This document shows positions 34,409-42,506 of a stretch of 64,000 nucleotides of DNA, in pieces. The position numbers and the translations under genes are program-made. This stretch comes from Opitutaceae bacterium (GTDB lineage: Bacteria > Verrucomicrobiota > Verrucomicrobiia > Opitutales > Opitutaceae): assembly GCA_016715765.1 (NCBI GenBank), contig JADJZJ010000017.1:1-64000 (forward strand), written 5' to 3'. Positions within the stretch are counted from its first letter, which is position 1; every line of letters starts with the position of its first letter. The notes beneath the pieces are model-generated. The model had not been told where the DNA came from, did not search any database, and saw only the letters and a program-made list of their open reading frames with translations.

Positions 34409-34831
34409 ATGGCTTTAGCTCCCGCCCGTACCAAATACCGCAAATCCCAGAAGGGCTCCCGCGCCGGCAATGCCAAGCGCGGCAACACGCTCGCCTTCGG
34501 TGAATTCGGCCTGCAGTCCCTCACCCGTGGTCCCATGACCGGCCAGCAGATTGAAGCCGCCCGCGTGACCATCTCGCGCCACCTGAAGCGCAAGGGCAAA
34601 CTCTGGATCCGCGTTTTCCCCCACAAGCCCGTCACCAAGAAGCCCGCCGAGACCCGCATGGGCCAGGGCAAGGGCCCGGTCGAATACTACGTCGCCACCA
34701 TCAAACCCGGCGCCGTGCTCTTCGAACTCTCCGGCGTTCCCACCACCATCGCCAAGGAGGCCTTCCGCCTCGCCGACGCCAAGCTGCCCTTCCGTTGCCG
34801 TTTCATCGTGCGCGAAGGCACCCAGGCCTGA
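34409..34831 (+). CDS. rplP: 50S ribosomal protein L16
   Basis: Organises the A-site tRNA region. 140 residues from ATG 34409 with AGGAG 9 bases upstream. Motifs: PARTKYRKSQKGSRAGNAKR, FGLQSLTRGPMTGQQIEAAR, KPAETRMGQGKGPVEYYVA, and AKEAFRLADAKLPFRCRFI. Confidence 0.98.
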   Translation: MALAPARTKYRKSQKGSRAGNAKRGNTLAFGEFGLQSLTRGPMTGQQIEAARVTISRHLKRKGKLWIRVFPHKPVTKKPAETRMGQGKGPVEYYVATIKPGAVLFELSGVPTTIAKEAFRLADAKLPFRCRFIVREGTQA

Positions 34832-34857
34832 ACCGCTAACCAACCTGCCGTCCCGTC

Positions 34858-35055
34858 ATGACTTCCAAAGAAATCCGCGAACTCTCGCCCGCTGAGATCA
34901 GCACCAAGCTGCGCGAAATCCGCGAGCAACTCACCCAGCTGCGCCTGCGCAAGCACACCGGCCAGGTTGAAAAGACCCATGAGCTGCGCTCCCTCCGCAA
35001 GGATGTCGCGCGCCTTGAGACCGTCCTTAACCAGAAAAAAAGCCAAGCCGCCTGA
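34858..35055 (+). CDS. rpmC: 50S ribosomal protein L29
   Basis: Small helical hairpin protein at the tunnel exit. 65 residues: MTSKEIRELSPAEISTKLRE, LRLRKHTGQVEKTHELRSLR. Ends 13 bases before rpsQ. Confidence 0.96.
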   Translation: MTSKEIRELSPAEISTKLREIREQLTQLRLRKHTGQVEKTHELRSLRKDVARLETVLNQKKSQAA

Positions 35056-35068
35056 GGCGCCCTAAGCC

Positions 35069-35416
35069 ATGTCCACTCACGTCCGCCACAACCGCCGCAA
35101 GACCCTCATCGGTTTCGTCACCAGTCGCTCCGGCGACAAGTCCGTCAAGGTGACCATTCCCTACAAGACGCCGCACCCGCTGTACCACAAGGTCGTCAAC
35201 CGCCAGACCGTCGTGCACGCGCACGACGAGAAGAACGAGACGAAGGCCGGGGACAAGGTTGAGCTCATGGAAACCCGTCCCATCAGCCGCCTGAAGCGCT
35301 GGCGCATCATCAACGTCGTGGAACGCGCCGTGGCCGTCGCTCCCGACGCCATCACCGAGAAGGACGTCGCCGAGACCGTCCCCACCAAGACCGTCAAGGA
35401 ACCCGCCAAGGCCTGA
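35069..35416 (+). CDS. rpsQ: 30S ribosomal protein S17 with C-terminal extension
   Basis: Early 16S rRNA-binding protein. The normal 80-residue OB-fold core is clear (KTLIGFVTSRSGDKSVKVTI, GDKVELMETRPISRLKRWRI). A further 30 residues (VAVAPDAITEKDVAETVPTK and beyond) extend past the usual end. 115 residues in total; SD-like sequence is weak. Confidence 0.96.
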   Translation: MSTHVRHNRRKTLIGFVTSRSGDKSVKVTIPYKTPHPLYHKVVNRQTVVHAHDEKNETKAGDKVELMETRPISRLKRWRIINVVERAVAVAPDAITEKDVAETVPTKTVKEPAKA

Positions 35417-35461
35417 GCGCCGCGGCCCATCACTTAAACAACCTACCACAGGAGGCCTGCC

Positions 35462-35827
35462 ATGATTCAATTGCGCTCAATTCTCGAGGTTGCCGACAAT
35501 ACCGGCGCCCGTCGCGCCGCCATGATCAACCGCAAGGGTCAGATCACCGCCACCGCTGGCGTCGGCGACATCATCACCGTTCACATCAAAGACAGCGCCA
35601 CTGACGCTACCGTGAAGAAGGGCGAGGTCGCCAAGGCCGTCGTCGTCCGCACGAAGGTACCGGTGCGCCGGGCCGACGGCAGTTACCTGCGCTTTGATAG
35701 CAACGCCATCGTCATCATTGATGCGACGAACAACCCGAAGGGCACCCGCATCTTCGGCCCCGTCGCCCGCGAACTGCGTGCGAAGAACTTCATGAAGATC
35801 ATTTCGCTCGCCCCGGAGGTTCTCTAA
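35462..35827 (+). CDS. rplN: 50S ribosomal protein L14
   Basis: Subunit-interface protein. 121 residues starting MIQLRSILEVADNTGARRAA, with VRRADGSYLRFDSNAIVIID and KGTRIFGPVARELR. Strong AGGAGG eight bases before the ATG. One base separates its stop from rplX. Confidence 0.98.
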   Translation: MIQLRSILEVADNTGARRAAMINRKGQITATAGVGDIITVHIKDSATDATVKKGEVAKAVVVRTKVPVRRADGSYLRFDSNAIVIIDATNNPKGTRIFGPVARELRAKNFMKIISLAPEVL

Positions 35828-35828
35828 C

Positions 35829-36110
35829 ATGGCCCAGAAATTCCACGTCAAGCGCGGCGACCAGGTCGTCGTCATCTCGGGCTCCCACAAGGGCAAGTCC
35901 GGCAAAGTCCTAGAGATTCTCGCAAAGAAAGAGCGCGTCCGCGTCGAGGGCGTCGCCATGATCAAGCGCCATCTCAAGAAATCCCAGGAGCATCCCCAGG
36001 GCACCATCGCCGAGCGCGAGGGTTCCGTGCATGTCTCCAATCTCATGCTCCAGGCGGCTTACGACGCGAGCAAGCGGAAGAAAGCCGCCCCCGTTCCCGC
36101 CACCACCTGA
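35829..36110 (+). CDS. rplX: 50S ribosomal protein L24
   Basis: Assembly initiator. 93 residues with a KOW motif: HVKRGDQVVVISGSHKGKSG, RVEGVAMIKRHLKKSQEHPQ. It is slightly shorter than the usual 100-105. A 111-base gap with a hairpin follows before rplE. Confidence 0.95.
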   Translation: MAQKFHVKRGDQVVVISGSHKGKSGKVLEILAKKERVRVEGVAMIKRHLKKSQEHPQGTIAEREGSVHVSNLMLQAAYDASKRKKAAPVPATT

Positions 36111-36189
36111 GTTCGGACGATTGCGCGCTTGCCAACCGGCAGCCGCGCCTGCGTTACTGAGCGCTTTTCCACATAACACTCACTCCTTT

Positions 36190-36214
36190 GCCGCCGGGTC
36201 GGTAATCCGGTGGC
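36190..36214 (+). promoter_or_regulatory. Hairpin just before the rplE start, candidate S8 operator
   Basis: GCCGCCGG pairs with CCGGTGGC (one G-U) around a GTCGGTAAT loop, ending eight bases before the rplE ATG at 36222. It would cover the ribosome-binding region, and no clear SD is otherwise seen. In E. coli S8 represses the spc operon by binding at the same rplX-rplE junction; whether this helix has the S8-binding core is not proven. Confidence 0.5.
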
Positions 36215-36221
36215 CCCTCCA

Positions 36222-36794
36222 ATGAGCTACGTTCCCACACTTAAGAAACTCTACACCGAGCAGGTTGCCCCCGAGCTCGTGAAGAGCCGCGGTTACAAAA
36301 ACAAGCACCAGGTGCCGAAGATCACCAAGGTCGTCGTCAACACCGGCATCGATGCCGAGGCCGACAAGAACCAGATCGCCGACGTCCAGCGCGACCTCGC
36401 CCAGATCACCGGCCAGAAGCCCGTGCTCACGAAGTCGAAGAAGGCCATATCCAACTTCAAGCTGCGCCAGGGCCAGATCGTCGGCTGCTGCGTCACGCTG
36501 CGCAGCAACAGCATGTGGGAATTCCTTTACCGCCTGCTGGCGGTGGCGCTCCCCTCCATCCGCGACTTCCGCGGCGTCTCCCCCAAGCTCGACGGGCAGG
36601 GCAACTACAACCTCGGCATCACCGATCACTCGATTTTCCCCGAGATTAACCTCGAAGCCGTCAAGAAGCATATGGGGCTCGACATCACGATCGTGACGAC
36701 CGCCGGGTCCGATGACGAGGGCCGCGAGCTGCTCCGGCTCCTGGGCATGCCTTTCCGCCGCTCCGAGTCCACCAAGACCAACACCGCCGCCTGA
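36222..36794 (+). CDS. rplE: 50S ribosomal protein L5
   Basis: 5S rRNA-binding protein. 190 residues from ATG 36222; a GTG at 36210 in the same frame falls inside the hairpin and is less likely. Motifs: PKITKVVVNTGIDAEADKN, ITGQKPVLTKSKKAISNFKL, RDFRGVSPKLDGQGNYNLGI, and FPEINLEAVKKHMGLDITIV. Confidence 0.97.
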   Translation: MSYVPTLKKLYTEQVAPELVKSRGYKNKHQVPKITKVVVNTGIDAEADKNQIADVQRDLAQITGQKPVLTKSKKAISNFKLRQGQIVGCCVTLRSNSMWEFLYRLLAVALPSIRDFRGVSPKLDGQGNYNLGITDHSIFPEINLEAVKKHMGLDITIVTTAGSDDEGRELLRLLGMPFRRSESTKTNTAA

Positions 36795-36807
36795 TTCTCC
36801 CCACGCC

Positions 36808-37113
36808 ATGCCGAAAACATCCGCCATCGAACGCAACAAGAAGCGCGTGCTCCTCGTGGAGAAGCACAAGGTCAAGCGCGCCGAGCTCAAGGCGATCCTC
36901 GCCAACCCCAACACCACCGACGTCGAGTTCTTTGCGGCGCAGAAGAAGCTCGCCAAGCTCCCGCGCGACTCCGCCGCCGTCCGCATCAAGAACCGCTGCT
37001 CCATGAGCGGCCGCCCGCGCGCCTACATCCGGCAGTTCGGCGTGTCCCGTATCCAATTCCGTGAACTCGCCCTCGCCGGCAAGATCCCGGGCGTCACCAA
37101 GTCCTCCTGGTAA
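36808..37113 (+). CDS. rpsN: 30S ribosomal protein S14, zinc-free long form
   Basis: Head protein of the 30S subunit. 101 residues from ATG 36808: MPKTSAIERNKKRVLLVEKH, then CSMSGRPRAYIRQFGVSRIQ and the end IPGVTKSSW. This is the C-minus (about 100-residue) type without the CxxC...CxxC zinc ribbon of the short S14. Confidence 0.97.
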   Translation: MPKTSAIERNKKRVLLVEKHKVKRAELKAILANPNTTDVEFFAAQKKLAKLPRDSAAVRIKNRCSMSGRPRAYIRQFGVSRIQFRELALAGKIPGVTKSSW

Positions 37114-37122
37114 TTCCTTTTT

Positions 37123-37166
37123 GGCGGGAGTTTACGCGTTGCAAGACGCGTCGGATATGACCCGCC
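37123..37166 (+). promoter_or_regulatory. Two-tier hairpin before rpsH, candidate S8 feedback site
   Basis: Outer stem GGCGGG/CCCGCC encloses an asymmetric internal loop (AGTTT versus CGGATATGA) and an inner ACGCGT/ACGCGT stem with a TGCAAG loop. It fills most of the 74-base gap between rpsN and rpsH, and ends 21 bases before the rpsH ATG. A helix with an internal loop next to the S8 gene suggests an S8 binding site, but that is inference. Confidence 0.5.
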
Positions 37167-37187
37167 CCAGCCCAAACAACATCCACC

Positions 37188-37580
37188 ATGACCGATCCCA
37201 TCAGTGATTTTCTGACCCGCCTCCGCAATGCGTCGAAGGCCCGTCTCGCCGAGTGCGCCTCCCCGCATTCCAAACTCAAGGAGGCGATCGCCGCCATCCT
37301 CAAGGCCGAGGGCTACATCTCGGACTACGCCGACGGCACCGACGCCCTGGGCCACAAGACTCTCGTCGTAAAGATGAAGTATGTGGACGGCGCTCCCGTC
37401 ATCACCGGCATCGACCGCGTCTCCACTCCGGGCCGCCGTCTCTATTTCCGCTACACCGAGATTCCCCGCGTTCTTAACGGCCTCGGCATTTCCATTCTCT
37501 CCACGTCCAAGGGTCTCATGAAGGACCAGGACTGCCGCCGCAACAAGGCGGGTGGCGAACTCGTCTGCAACGTCTGGTAA
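37188..37580 (+). CDS. rpsH: 30S ribosomal protein S8
   Basis: Central-domain 16S-binding protein and, in many bacteria, spc-operon repressor. 130 residues: MTDPISDFLTRLRNASKARL, VSTPGRRLYFRYTEIPRVLN, GISILSTSKGLMKDQDCRRN and the closing GGELVCNVW. Confidence 0.98.
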   Translation: MTDPISDFLTRLRNASKARLAECASPHSKLKEAIAAILKAEGYISDYADGTDALGHKTLVVKMKYVDGAPVITGIDRVSTPGRRLYFRYTEIPRVLNGLGISILSTSKGLMKDQDCRRNKAGGELVCNVW

Positions 37581-37592
37581 GGAGCACGCACC

Positions 37593-38132
37593 ATGAGCCG
37601 CATCGGTAAACAACCCGTTTCCATTCCTGACAAGGTGAAGGTCGAAGTTAAGGACCACACCGTCCGCGTCGAGGGACCCAAGGGCAAGGTCGCGAAGTCC
37701 TTCGCGCCTGTTGTCAATATCACTGTGACCGACAAGAAGGTCATCGTCTCGCCCACCACGGACGACAGCCGCTTTGCGAAGGCCATGTATGGCACGGTTC
37801 GCTCGGTCATCGCCGGCATGGTCAAGGGCGCCAGCGAGGGCTACTCCAAGGAGCTCGAAATCCAGGGCGTCGGCTTCAAGGCCAACCTCAAGGGCAAGCA
37901 GCTCGACCTCGCGCTCGGTTATTCGCACCCGATCCTGATGGACATTCCTGAAGGCATCAAGGTCACCGTCACCGACCAGACCAAGCTCAAGGTCGAAGGC
38001 GCCGACAAGCAGCTCGTCGGGGCCGTCACCGCCGAGATTCGCAGCTACTATCCGCCCGAGCCCTACAAGGGCAAAGGTGTCCGGATCGTCGGCGAACGCG
38101 TCCGCCGCAAGGAAGGCAAGACCGTCGCTTAA
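37593..38132 (+). CDS. rplF: 50S ribosomal protein L6
   Basis: Factor-binding-site protein with two similar domains. 179 residues: MSRIGKQPVSIPDKVKVEVK, ELEIQGVGFKANLKGKQLDL, and RSYYPPEPYKGKGVRIVGE. AAGGAG lies eight bases before the start. Confidence 0.98.
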   Translation: MSRIGKQPVSIPDKVKVEVKDHTVRVEGPKGKVAKSFAPVVNITVTDKKVIVSPTTDDSRFAKAMYGTVRSVIAGMVKGASEGYSKELEIQGVGFKANLKGKQLDLALGYSHPILMDIPEGIKVTVTDQTKLKVEGADKQLVGAVTAEIRSYYPPEPYKGKGVRIVGERVRRKEGKTVA

Positions 38133-38167
38133 CGCCAACCGCAACCCAGAATTTTCGGGGTCCACCC

Positions 38168-38530
38168 ATGAATACCATTTACAAAGCCAAACTCCTCCAG
38201 AAACGCCGCTGGAGAATCCGCAAGAAAGTCACCGGCACCGCCGCCCGCCCGCGTCTCTGCGTCAAGTTCAGCACCAAGCATATCTATGCCCAGGCGGTGA
38301 ACGACGAGACCGGCACCACGCTGGTTTTCCTCTCGAGCCTCGACGCCGGTCTCCGCGCCAAGAAGCTCGCCGCCAATCTCGCCGGAGCCAAGGAGCTCGG
38401 CGTCGCCTTTGCCGCCAAGGCCAAGGCCGCCGGCATTGCCTCGGTCGTTTTCGACCGCAGCGGCGCCCGTTATCACGGCAAAGTCAAACAGTTCGCAGAC
38501 GCGGCCCGCGAAGGCGGCCTCGTATTCTAA
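38168..38530 (+). CDS. rplR: 50S ribosomal protein L18
   Basis: 5S rRNA-binding protein. 120 residues: LLQKRRWRIRKKVTGTAARP, RLCVKFSTKHIYAQAVND, and FDRSGARYHGKVKQFADAAR. Ten bases before rpsE. Confidence 0.97.
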   Translation: MNTIYKAKLLQKRRWRIRKKVTGTAARPRLCVKFSTKHIYAQAVNDETGTTLVFLSSLDAGLRAKKLAANLAGAKELGVAFAAKAKAAGIASVVFDRSGARYHGKVKQFADAAREGGLVF

Positions 38531-38540
38531 GTCATCGCCC

Positions 38541-39167
38541 ATGAGCACCGATACCACTCCCTCCACTCCCGCTTCCGAGACGCCCGCCGTTGCCACGCCC
38601 ACGCCCGCTCCCGCGACCGAGCAGCGCGCCCCGCGTCCGGCGCGCCGTGATTTCAACCGCGGTCCCCGCCGCGACGACCGCAACCGCAACGCCGAGCCGT
38701 CCGACGGCCCGACGATGATTGAGAAGGTCGTCTTCATCAATCGTTGCGCCAAGGTCGTCAAGGGCGGCCGTCGCTTCAGCTTCTCCGCCCTCGCCGTGGT
38801 GGGCGATGGCAAGGGCAAGGTCGGCATCGGTTATGGCAAGGCCAACGAAGTGCCCGACGCCATCAAGAAGGGCACCGCCAACGCCCACAAGCATCTCGTC
38901 ACCGTCAAGCTCAAGGGTGACACCATCCCGCACGACGTGCTGGGTGAATACGACGGCGGCAAGGTCCTCCTCCGTCCGGCCACCACCGGCACCGGCCTCA
39001 TCGCCGGCGGCGGCGTGCGGGCCGTGCTCGAGGCCGCGGGCGTCAAGAACGTGCTCACGAAGTCGATGGGTTCGAAGAATCACATCGCCGTCGTGCATGC
39101 GACCCTGGCCGGCCTGCAGAAACTGCGCCTCGCGGCTGATTTTGCCGCCAGCCGTCAGGCCACCTGA
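38541..39167 (+). CDS. rpsE: 30S ribosomal protein S5 with N-terminal extension
   Basis: Decoding-fidelity protein. 208 residues versus about 165: residues 1-55 are a Thr/Pro/Ala-rich lead followed by a basic RPARRDFNRGPRRDDRNRN stretch. The core starts at MIEKVVFINRCAKVVKGGRR and includes GDGKGKVGIGYGKANEVPDA and GTGLIAGGGVRAVLEAAGVK. ATG 38541 is the first start after rplR. No rpmD (L30) follows. Confidence 0.96.
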   Translation: MSTDTTPSTPASETPAVATPTPAPATEQRAPRPARRDFNRGPRRDDRNRNAEPSDGPTMIEKVVFINRCAKVVKGGRRFSFSALAVVGDGKGKVGIGYGKANEVPDAIKKGTANAHKHLVTVKLKGDTIPHDVLGEYDGGKVLLRPATTGTGLIAGGGVRAVLEAAGVKNVLTKSMGSKNHIAVVHATLAGLQKLRLAADFAASRQAT

Positions 39168-39237
39168 TTCCACTTAACATCAATCCGAGTTCCATCCCGC
39201 CAATGCCGGGGTGGGGCGCCCAATCGAGGAAACATCC

Positions 39238-39684
39238 ATGAAACTTCACGAACTCAAGAACGTCGCCGGGGCCATCCACCGCAAGAAGCGGGTCGGCTGC
39301 GGCGAAGGCGGCGGCCACGGCAAGACCTCCGGTCGCGGTGGCAAGGGCCAGACGGCCCGTTCCGGCGGCAGCATCCGCCCCGGTTTTGAAGGCGGCCAGA
39401 TGCCCCTTTACCGCAAGCTGCCCCAGCGCGGCTTCAACAATTACGAATTCCGCACCGAGGTCGCGGTCCTCAACGTCGGCGAGCTCGGCGCGCTGGATGC
39501 CGCGATCACGGAGGTCAACGCCACGACGCTGGCCGCGGCCGGTTTGATCCGCAAGGGCGAGCAGACGGTCAAGATTCTCGGCGACGGTGAAATCACCCGC
39601 GCGCTCAAGGTCACCGCCGCGAAGTTCACGGCGTCCGCCAAGGCCAAGATCGAAAAGGCCGGCGGCCAAGCCATCGTTTCCTGA
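39238..39684 (+). CDS. rplO: 50S ribosomal protein L15
   Basis: Assembly protein of the 50S core. 148 residues from ATG 39238, with GAGGAAAC upstream. Motifs: KRVGCGEGGGHGKTSGRGGK, GFEGGQMPLYRKLPQRGFNN. It directly follows rpsE; the 70 bases between hold no L30 gene. Confidence 0.97.
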   Translation: MKLHELKNVAGAIHRKKRVGCGEGGGHGKTSGRGGKGQTARSGGSIRPGFEGGQMPLYRKLPQRGFNNYEFRTEVAVLNVGELGALDAAITEVNATTLAAAGLIRKGEQTVKILGDGEITRALKVTAAKFTASAKAKIEKAGGQAIVS

Positions 39685-39748
39685 ACCGCGCCGGCGGCCT
39701 TACCTTACAACCGCCGGCATTCTCTTCGGACCTCAGCTCCCCTTCTCA

Positions 39749-41248
39749 ATGTTTTCCGCCTTCACGAACTCCCTGAAGATCCCCGAGTTGCGCTCGCGCA
39801 TTTTCTATACGCTGGCGCTGTTGTTCGTGGCGCGGGTGGCTGCCGCCATTCCGTTGCCCGGGATCGATCCGCATCCGCTCCAGCAGTTCTTCGCGGACCA
39901 GACGGCGGCCGGTGCGGGTTCCCTGGTCGGTCTTTACAACATGTTCACCGGCGGCGCGCTCGTCAAAGGCGCCATCGCGGCACTGGGCATCATGCCCTAC
40001 ATCAGTGCCTCCATCATCTTTCAGTTGATGACCGCCGTGGTGCCCGCCCTCAGCCGGCTCCAGCAGGAAGGTGATGTCGGTCGCCAGAAGCTGACCCAAT
40101 ACACGCGCTACGCGACCGTGTTGATCTGCCTCATCCAGGGTACGCTGCTCATTCTGGCCCTGGAGAATCCCGGTCGCCTGTTTCCGGGCTACGACATCAA
40201 CACCTACGGCAGCATCGTCATCACCGGCAAATTGAGCTTCCTCATCACCTCGGTCATTTTCATGACCGCGGGCACGATGCTGCTCATGTGGCTGGGCGAG
40301 CAGATCACCCAGCGCGGCATCGGCAACGGTGTCTCCCTTCTGATCACCGTCGGCATTCTCGCGGACATCCCCGGCGCCGCGGCCGCGACCTATCAGCTCT
40401 TTTTTGCCCCGGTCGGCGTGGCCCGCCTCGGTCTGCCCCAGGGCATCGTGATGGGCCTGCTGTTCGTCCTGGTGACGATGGGCATCATCATGGTCGTGCA
40501 GGGCCAGCGCAAAATCCCCGTCCAATACGCCAAGCGGGTCGTGGGCAACAAGGTCATGGGCGGCCAGAGCTCATTCCTGCCCCTCAAGGTGAATTACTCG
40601 GGCGTCATGCCGGTCATCTTCGCCAGCGCCATATTGCTCTTTCCCCAGCAGATTTTCTCCCAGATCGGTGCGGCCTTTAACATCAAGTTCCTGGTCGAGT
40701 TTGCCGACAACCTGCTGCGCGGCCACTGGACTTACTACGCCATCTACACGTCGCTGATCCTCTTTTTCAGCTACTTCTGGGTGTCCGTCATGTTCAAGCC
40801 GATCCAGATTGCAGATGACCTGAAGAAATACGGCGGCTACATCCCCGGCGTGCGCCCCGGTGAGCCCACCGCGCAGTTCCTCGACTTCATCATGACCCGC
40901 CTGACCCTGGCCGGCGCGCTGTTCCTGACGATCATTGCGGTCATGCCCGACTTTCTGCTCTTCGAACTCAATGTTCCGCAACGCATTGCAATTTTCTTCG
41001 GCGGTACGGGCATGTTGATCACGGTCGGTGTCGTGCTCGATACCATGAAGCAGATCGAGACATTCCTCCTCCAGCGTCACTATGACGGTTTCCTCAAGAA
41101 GGGCCGTATCCGGGCCCGGAGCAACAGTCCCACCGGCATGACCGGCGATGCGTTGAGCACCGAGGCCGTCATGAAGATCGCCCTGCCGATGCTGATTATC
41201 TTCCTGATCGGCCTCATTGCGTGGGGAATCAGACACTTTGCACTTTAG
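39749..41248 (+). CDS. secY: Preprotein translocase subunit SecY
   Basis: Pore-forming subunit of the Sec channel. 499 residues from ATG 39749, somewhat longer than E. coli (443). Ten hydrophobic spans can be traced; family blocks include RIFYTLALLFVARVAAAIPL, GIMPYISASIIFQLMTAVVP, QQEGDVGRQKLTQYTRYATV, GIGNGVSLLITVGILA and the C-terminal cytoplasmic QRHYDGFLKKGRIRARS. A 40-residue loop region after span 2 is short in plug residues typical of the family. The next gene starts 15-18 bases downstream. Confidence 0.97.
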   Translation: MFSAFTNSLKIPELRSRIFYTLALLFVARVAAAIPLPGIDPHPLQQFFADQTAAGAGSLVGLYNMFTGGALVKGAIAALGIMPYISASIIFQLMTAVVPALSRLQQEGDVGRQKLTQYTRYATVLICLIQGTLLILALENPGRLFPGYDINTYGSIVITGKLSFLITSVIFMTAGTMLLMWLGEQITQRGIGNGVSLLITVGILADIPGAAAATYQLFFAPVGVARLGLPQGIVMGLLFVLVTMGIIMVVQGQRKIPVQYAKRVVGNKVMGGQSSFLPLKVNYSGVMPVIFASAILLFPQQIFSQIGAAFNIKFLVEFADNLLRGHWTYYAIYTSLILFFSYFWVSVMFKPIQIADDLKKYGGYIPGVRPGEPTAQFLDFIMTRLTLAGALFLTIIAVMPDFLLFELNVPQRIAIFFGGTGMLITVGVVLDTMKQIETFLLQRHYDGFLKKGRIRARSNSPTGMTGDALSTEAVMKIALPMLIIFLIGLIAWGIRHFAL

Positions 41249-41266
41249 TTCTTTACTCTGGTCGTG

Positions 41267-41689
41267 ATGGCTGGCATCTCCGACCCCTTCGCTGATTGCG
41301 GCGCTCCTGCCAAGATCAAGCTGCTATGTCTCGGCACGCCGGATTCCTTCATGGAAACCCTGTTTTGCCAGACCCGTTCTTTGCACATTGAGCACGTCTC
41401 TCCCGCCAAACTAATGCGGTCGGAGATTTCGCGCGGTCACGGCTCTCCCGCCGCTGACAAAGCCATCATCGCCGCAATGCGCCGGTGGTTTTTCGCACGC
41501 AAACCTGATGCGGGTTTTGTCCTTACGGACTTCCCGGCTACGCTGCTCCAAGCCCAAGTTCTGGATGAATGGCTCGATGCCCGCGACGAATCGTTGCAGG
41601 GGGTCGCCGCCGCTTCCGATGCTCCCGCATCGGTGGTCCAGCACTACAGGACCCTCGGCCTCGCTTTGGAGGCCGCGACCGTCGCATGA
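41267..41689 (+). CDS. Degenerate adenylate-kinase-like protein between secY and map
   Basis: 140 residues in the place usually held by adk. Similar in pattern to the first part of adenylate kinase: IKLLCLGTPDSFMET aligns with the P-loop segment IILLGAPGAGKGT but has no GxxxxGK; HVSPAKLMRSEISRG matches the ISTGDMLRAAVxSG AMP-site helix; DAGFVLTDFPATLLQAQVLD matches NGFLLDGFPRTxxQAxxL. The LID and the C-terminal half are missing. It cannot be a working kinase as it stands. The open frame is intact and its stop overlaps the map start as ATGA, so it is probably still translated; it may be a structural remnant or a regulator. A GTG at 41264 is an alternative start. Confidence 0.7.
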   Translation: MAGISDPFADCGAPAKIKLLCLGTPDSFMETLFCQTRSLHIEHVSPAKLMRSEISRGHGSPAADKAIIAAMRRWFFARKPDAGFVLTDFPATLLQAQVLDEWLDARDESLQGVAAASDAPASVVQHYRTLGLALEAATVA

Positions 41690-42459
41690 GCATTCCGGAA
41701 AAATCTTCCGATGGAATCGCCCGCATGCGCGAGTCCTGTGCCATCGCCGCTACGGTGCTGGCCAAGCTCAAGGAACACGTCAGTCCTGGCATCACGACCT
41801 ACGATCTGGATCAGATTGCCAAGGATCTCATCGCCGCGCATGGCGCCCGCAGCGCCGATTACGGCTACCAGATCGGTTCGCGCCGGTTTCCGGCCTACAT
41901 TTGCGTCTCGGTCAACGAGGAAGTCGTCCACGGCATCGGCAATCTCCGCCGCATTCTGCGTGACGGCGACATCGTCTCACTCGACGTGACCGTCGAATAC
42001 CTCGGTTACATCGGTGACAACGCCGTCACCGTGCCGGTGGGCCGGATCAATCCCCGGTTGCAGGAACTGCTGCTCGTCACCGAGCGCGCCCTGCACCTCG
42101 GCATTGAACAGGCCCGCGTCGACAACCGCATCGGGGACATTTCCGCCACCGTCCAGGAATACGTTGAAGCCCACGGCTTCAGTGTCGTCCGCGACCTGGT
42201 CGGCCACGGCGTCGGTCTTTCGATGCACGAGCCGCCCGAGATTCCCAACTTTGGCCGGCGCGGCACCGGGCCGAGGATCAGGCCCGGGATGACGCTGGCG
42301 ATCGAGCCCATGGTGAATGCCGGCGGCTACCGCACCAAGACGCTGTCGGACGGCTGGACGGTCGTCACCGCCGACGGATCGCCCTCCGCCCACTTCGAAC
42401 ATACCGTGCTCACGACCGACCAGGGCCCTGAAATCCTCACGGTGCCCCGTTCCGCCTGA
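41686..42459 (+). CDS. map: Type I methionine aminopeptidase
   Basis: Removes the initiator methionine. 257 residues from ATG 41686. Metal ligands fit the family: SLDVTVEYLGYIGDNAVTVP supplies the two Asp, GHGVGLSMHEPPEIPNFG the His region, TLAIEPMVN and the final HFEHTVLTTDQGPEILT the two Glu. ATGA overlap with the adenylate-kinase-like gene. Confidence 0.96.
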   Translation: MSIPEKSSDGIARMRESCAIAATVLAKLKEHVSPGITTYDLDQIAKDLIAAHGARSADYGYQIGSRRFPAYICVSVNEEVVHGIGNLRRILRDGDIVSLDVTVEYLGYIGDNAVTVPVGRINPRLQELLLVTERALHLGIEQARVDNRIGDISATVQEYVEAHGFSVVRDLVGHGVGLSMHEPPEIPNFGRRGTGPRIRPGMTLAIEPMVNAGGYRTKTLSDGWTVVTADGSPSAHFEHTVLTTDQGPEILTVPRSA

Positions 42460-42506
42460 TGCCCGCCCAATTTTTCAACTCACTTTAACTCTCAACCAAA
42501 TCCAAC

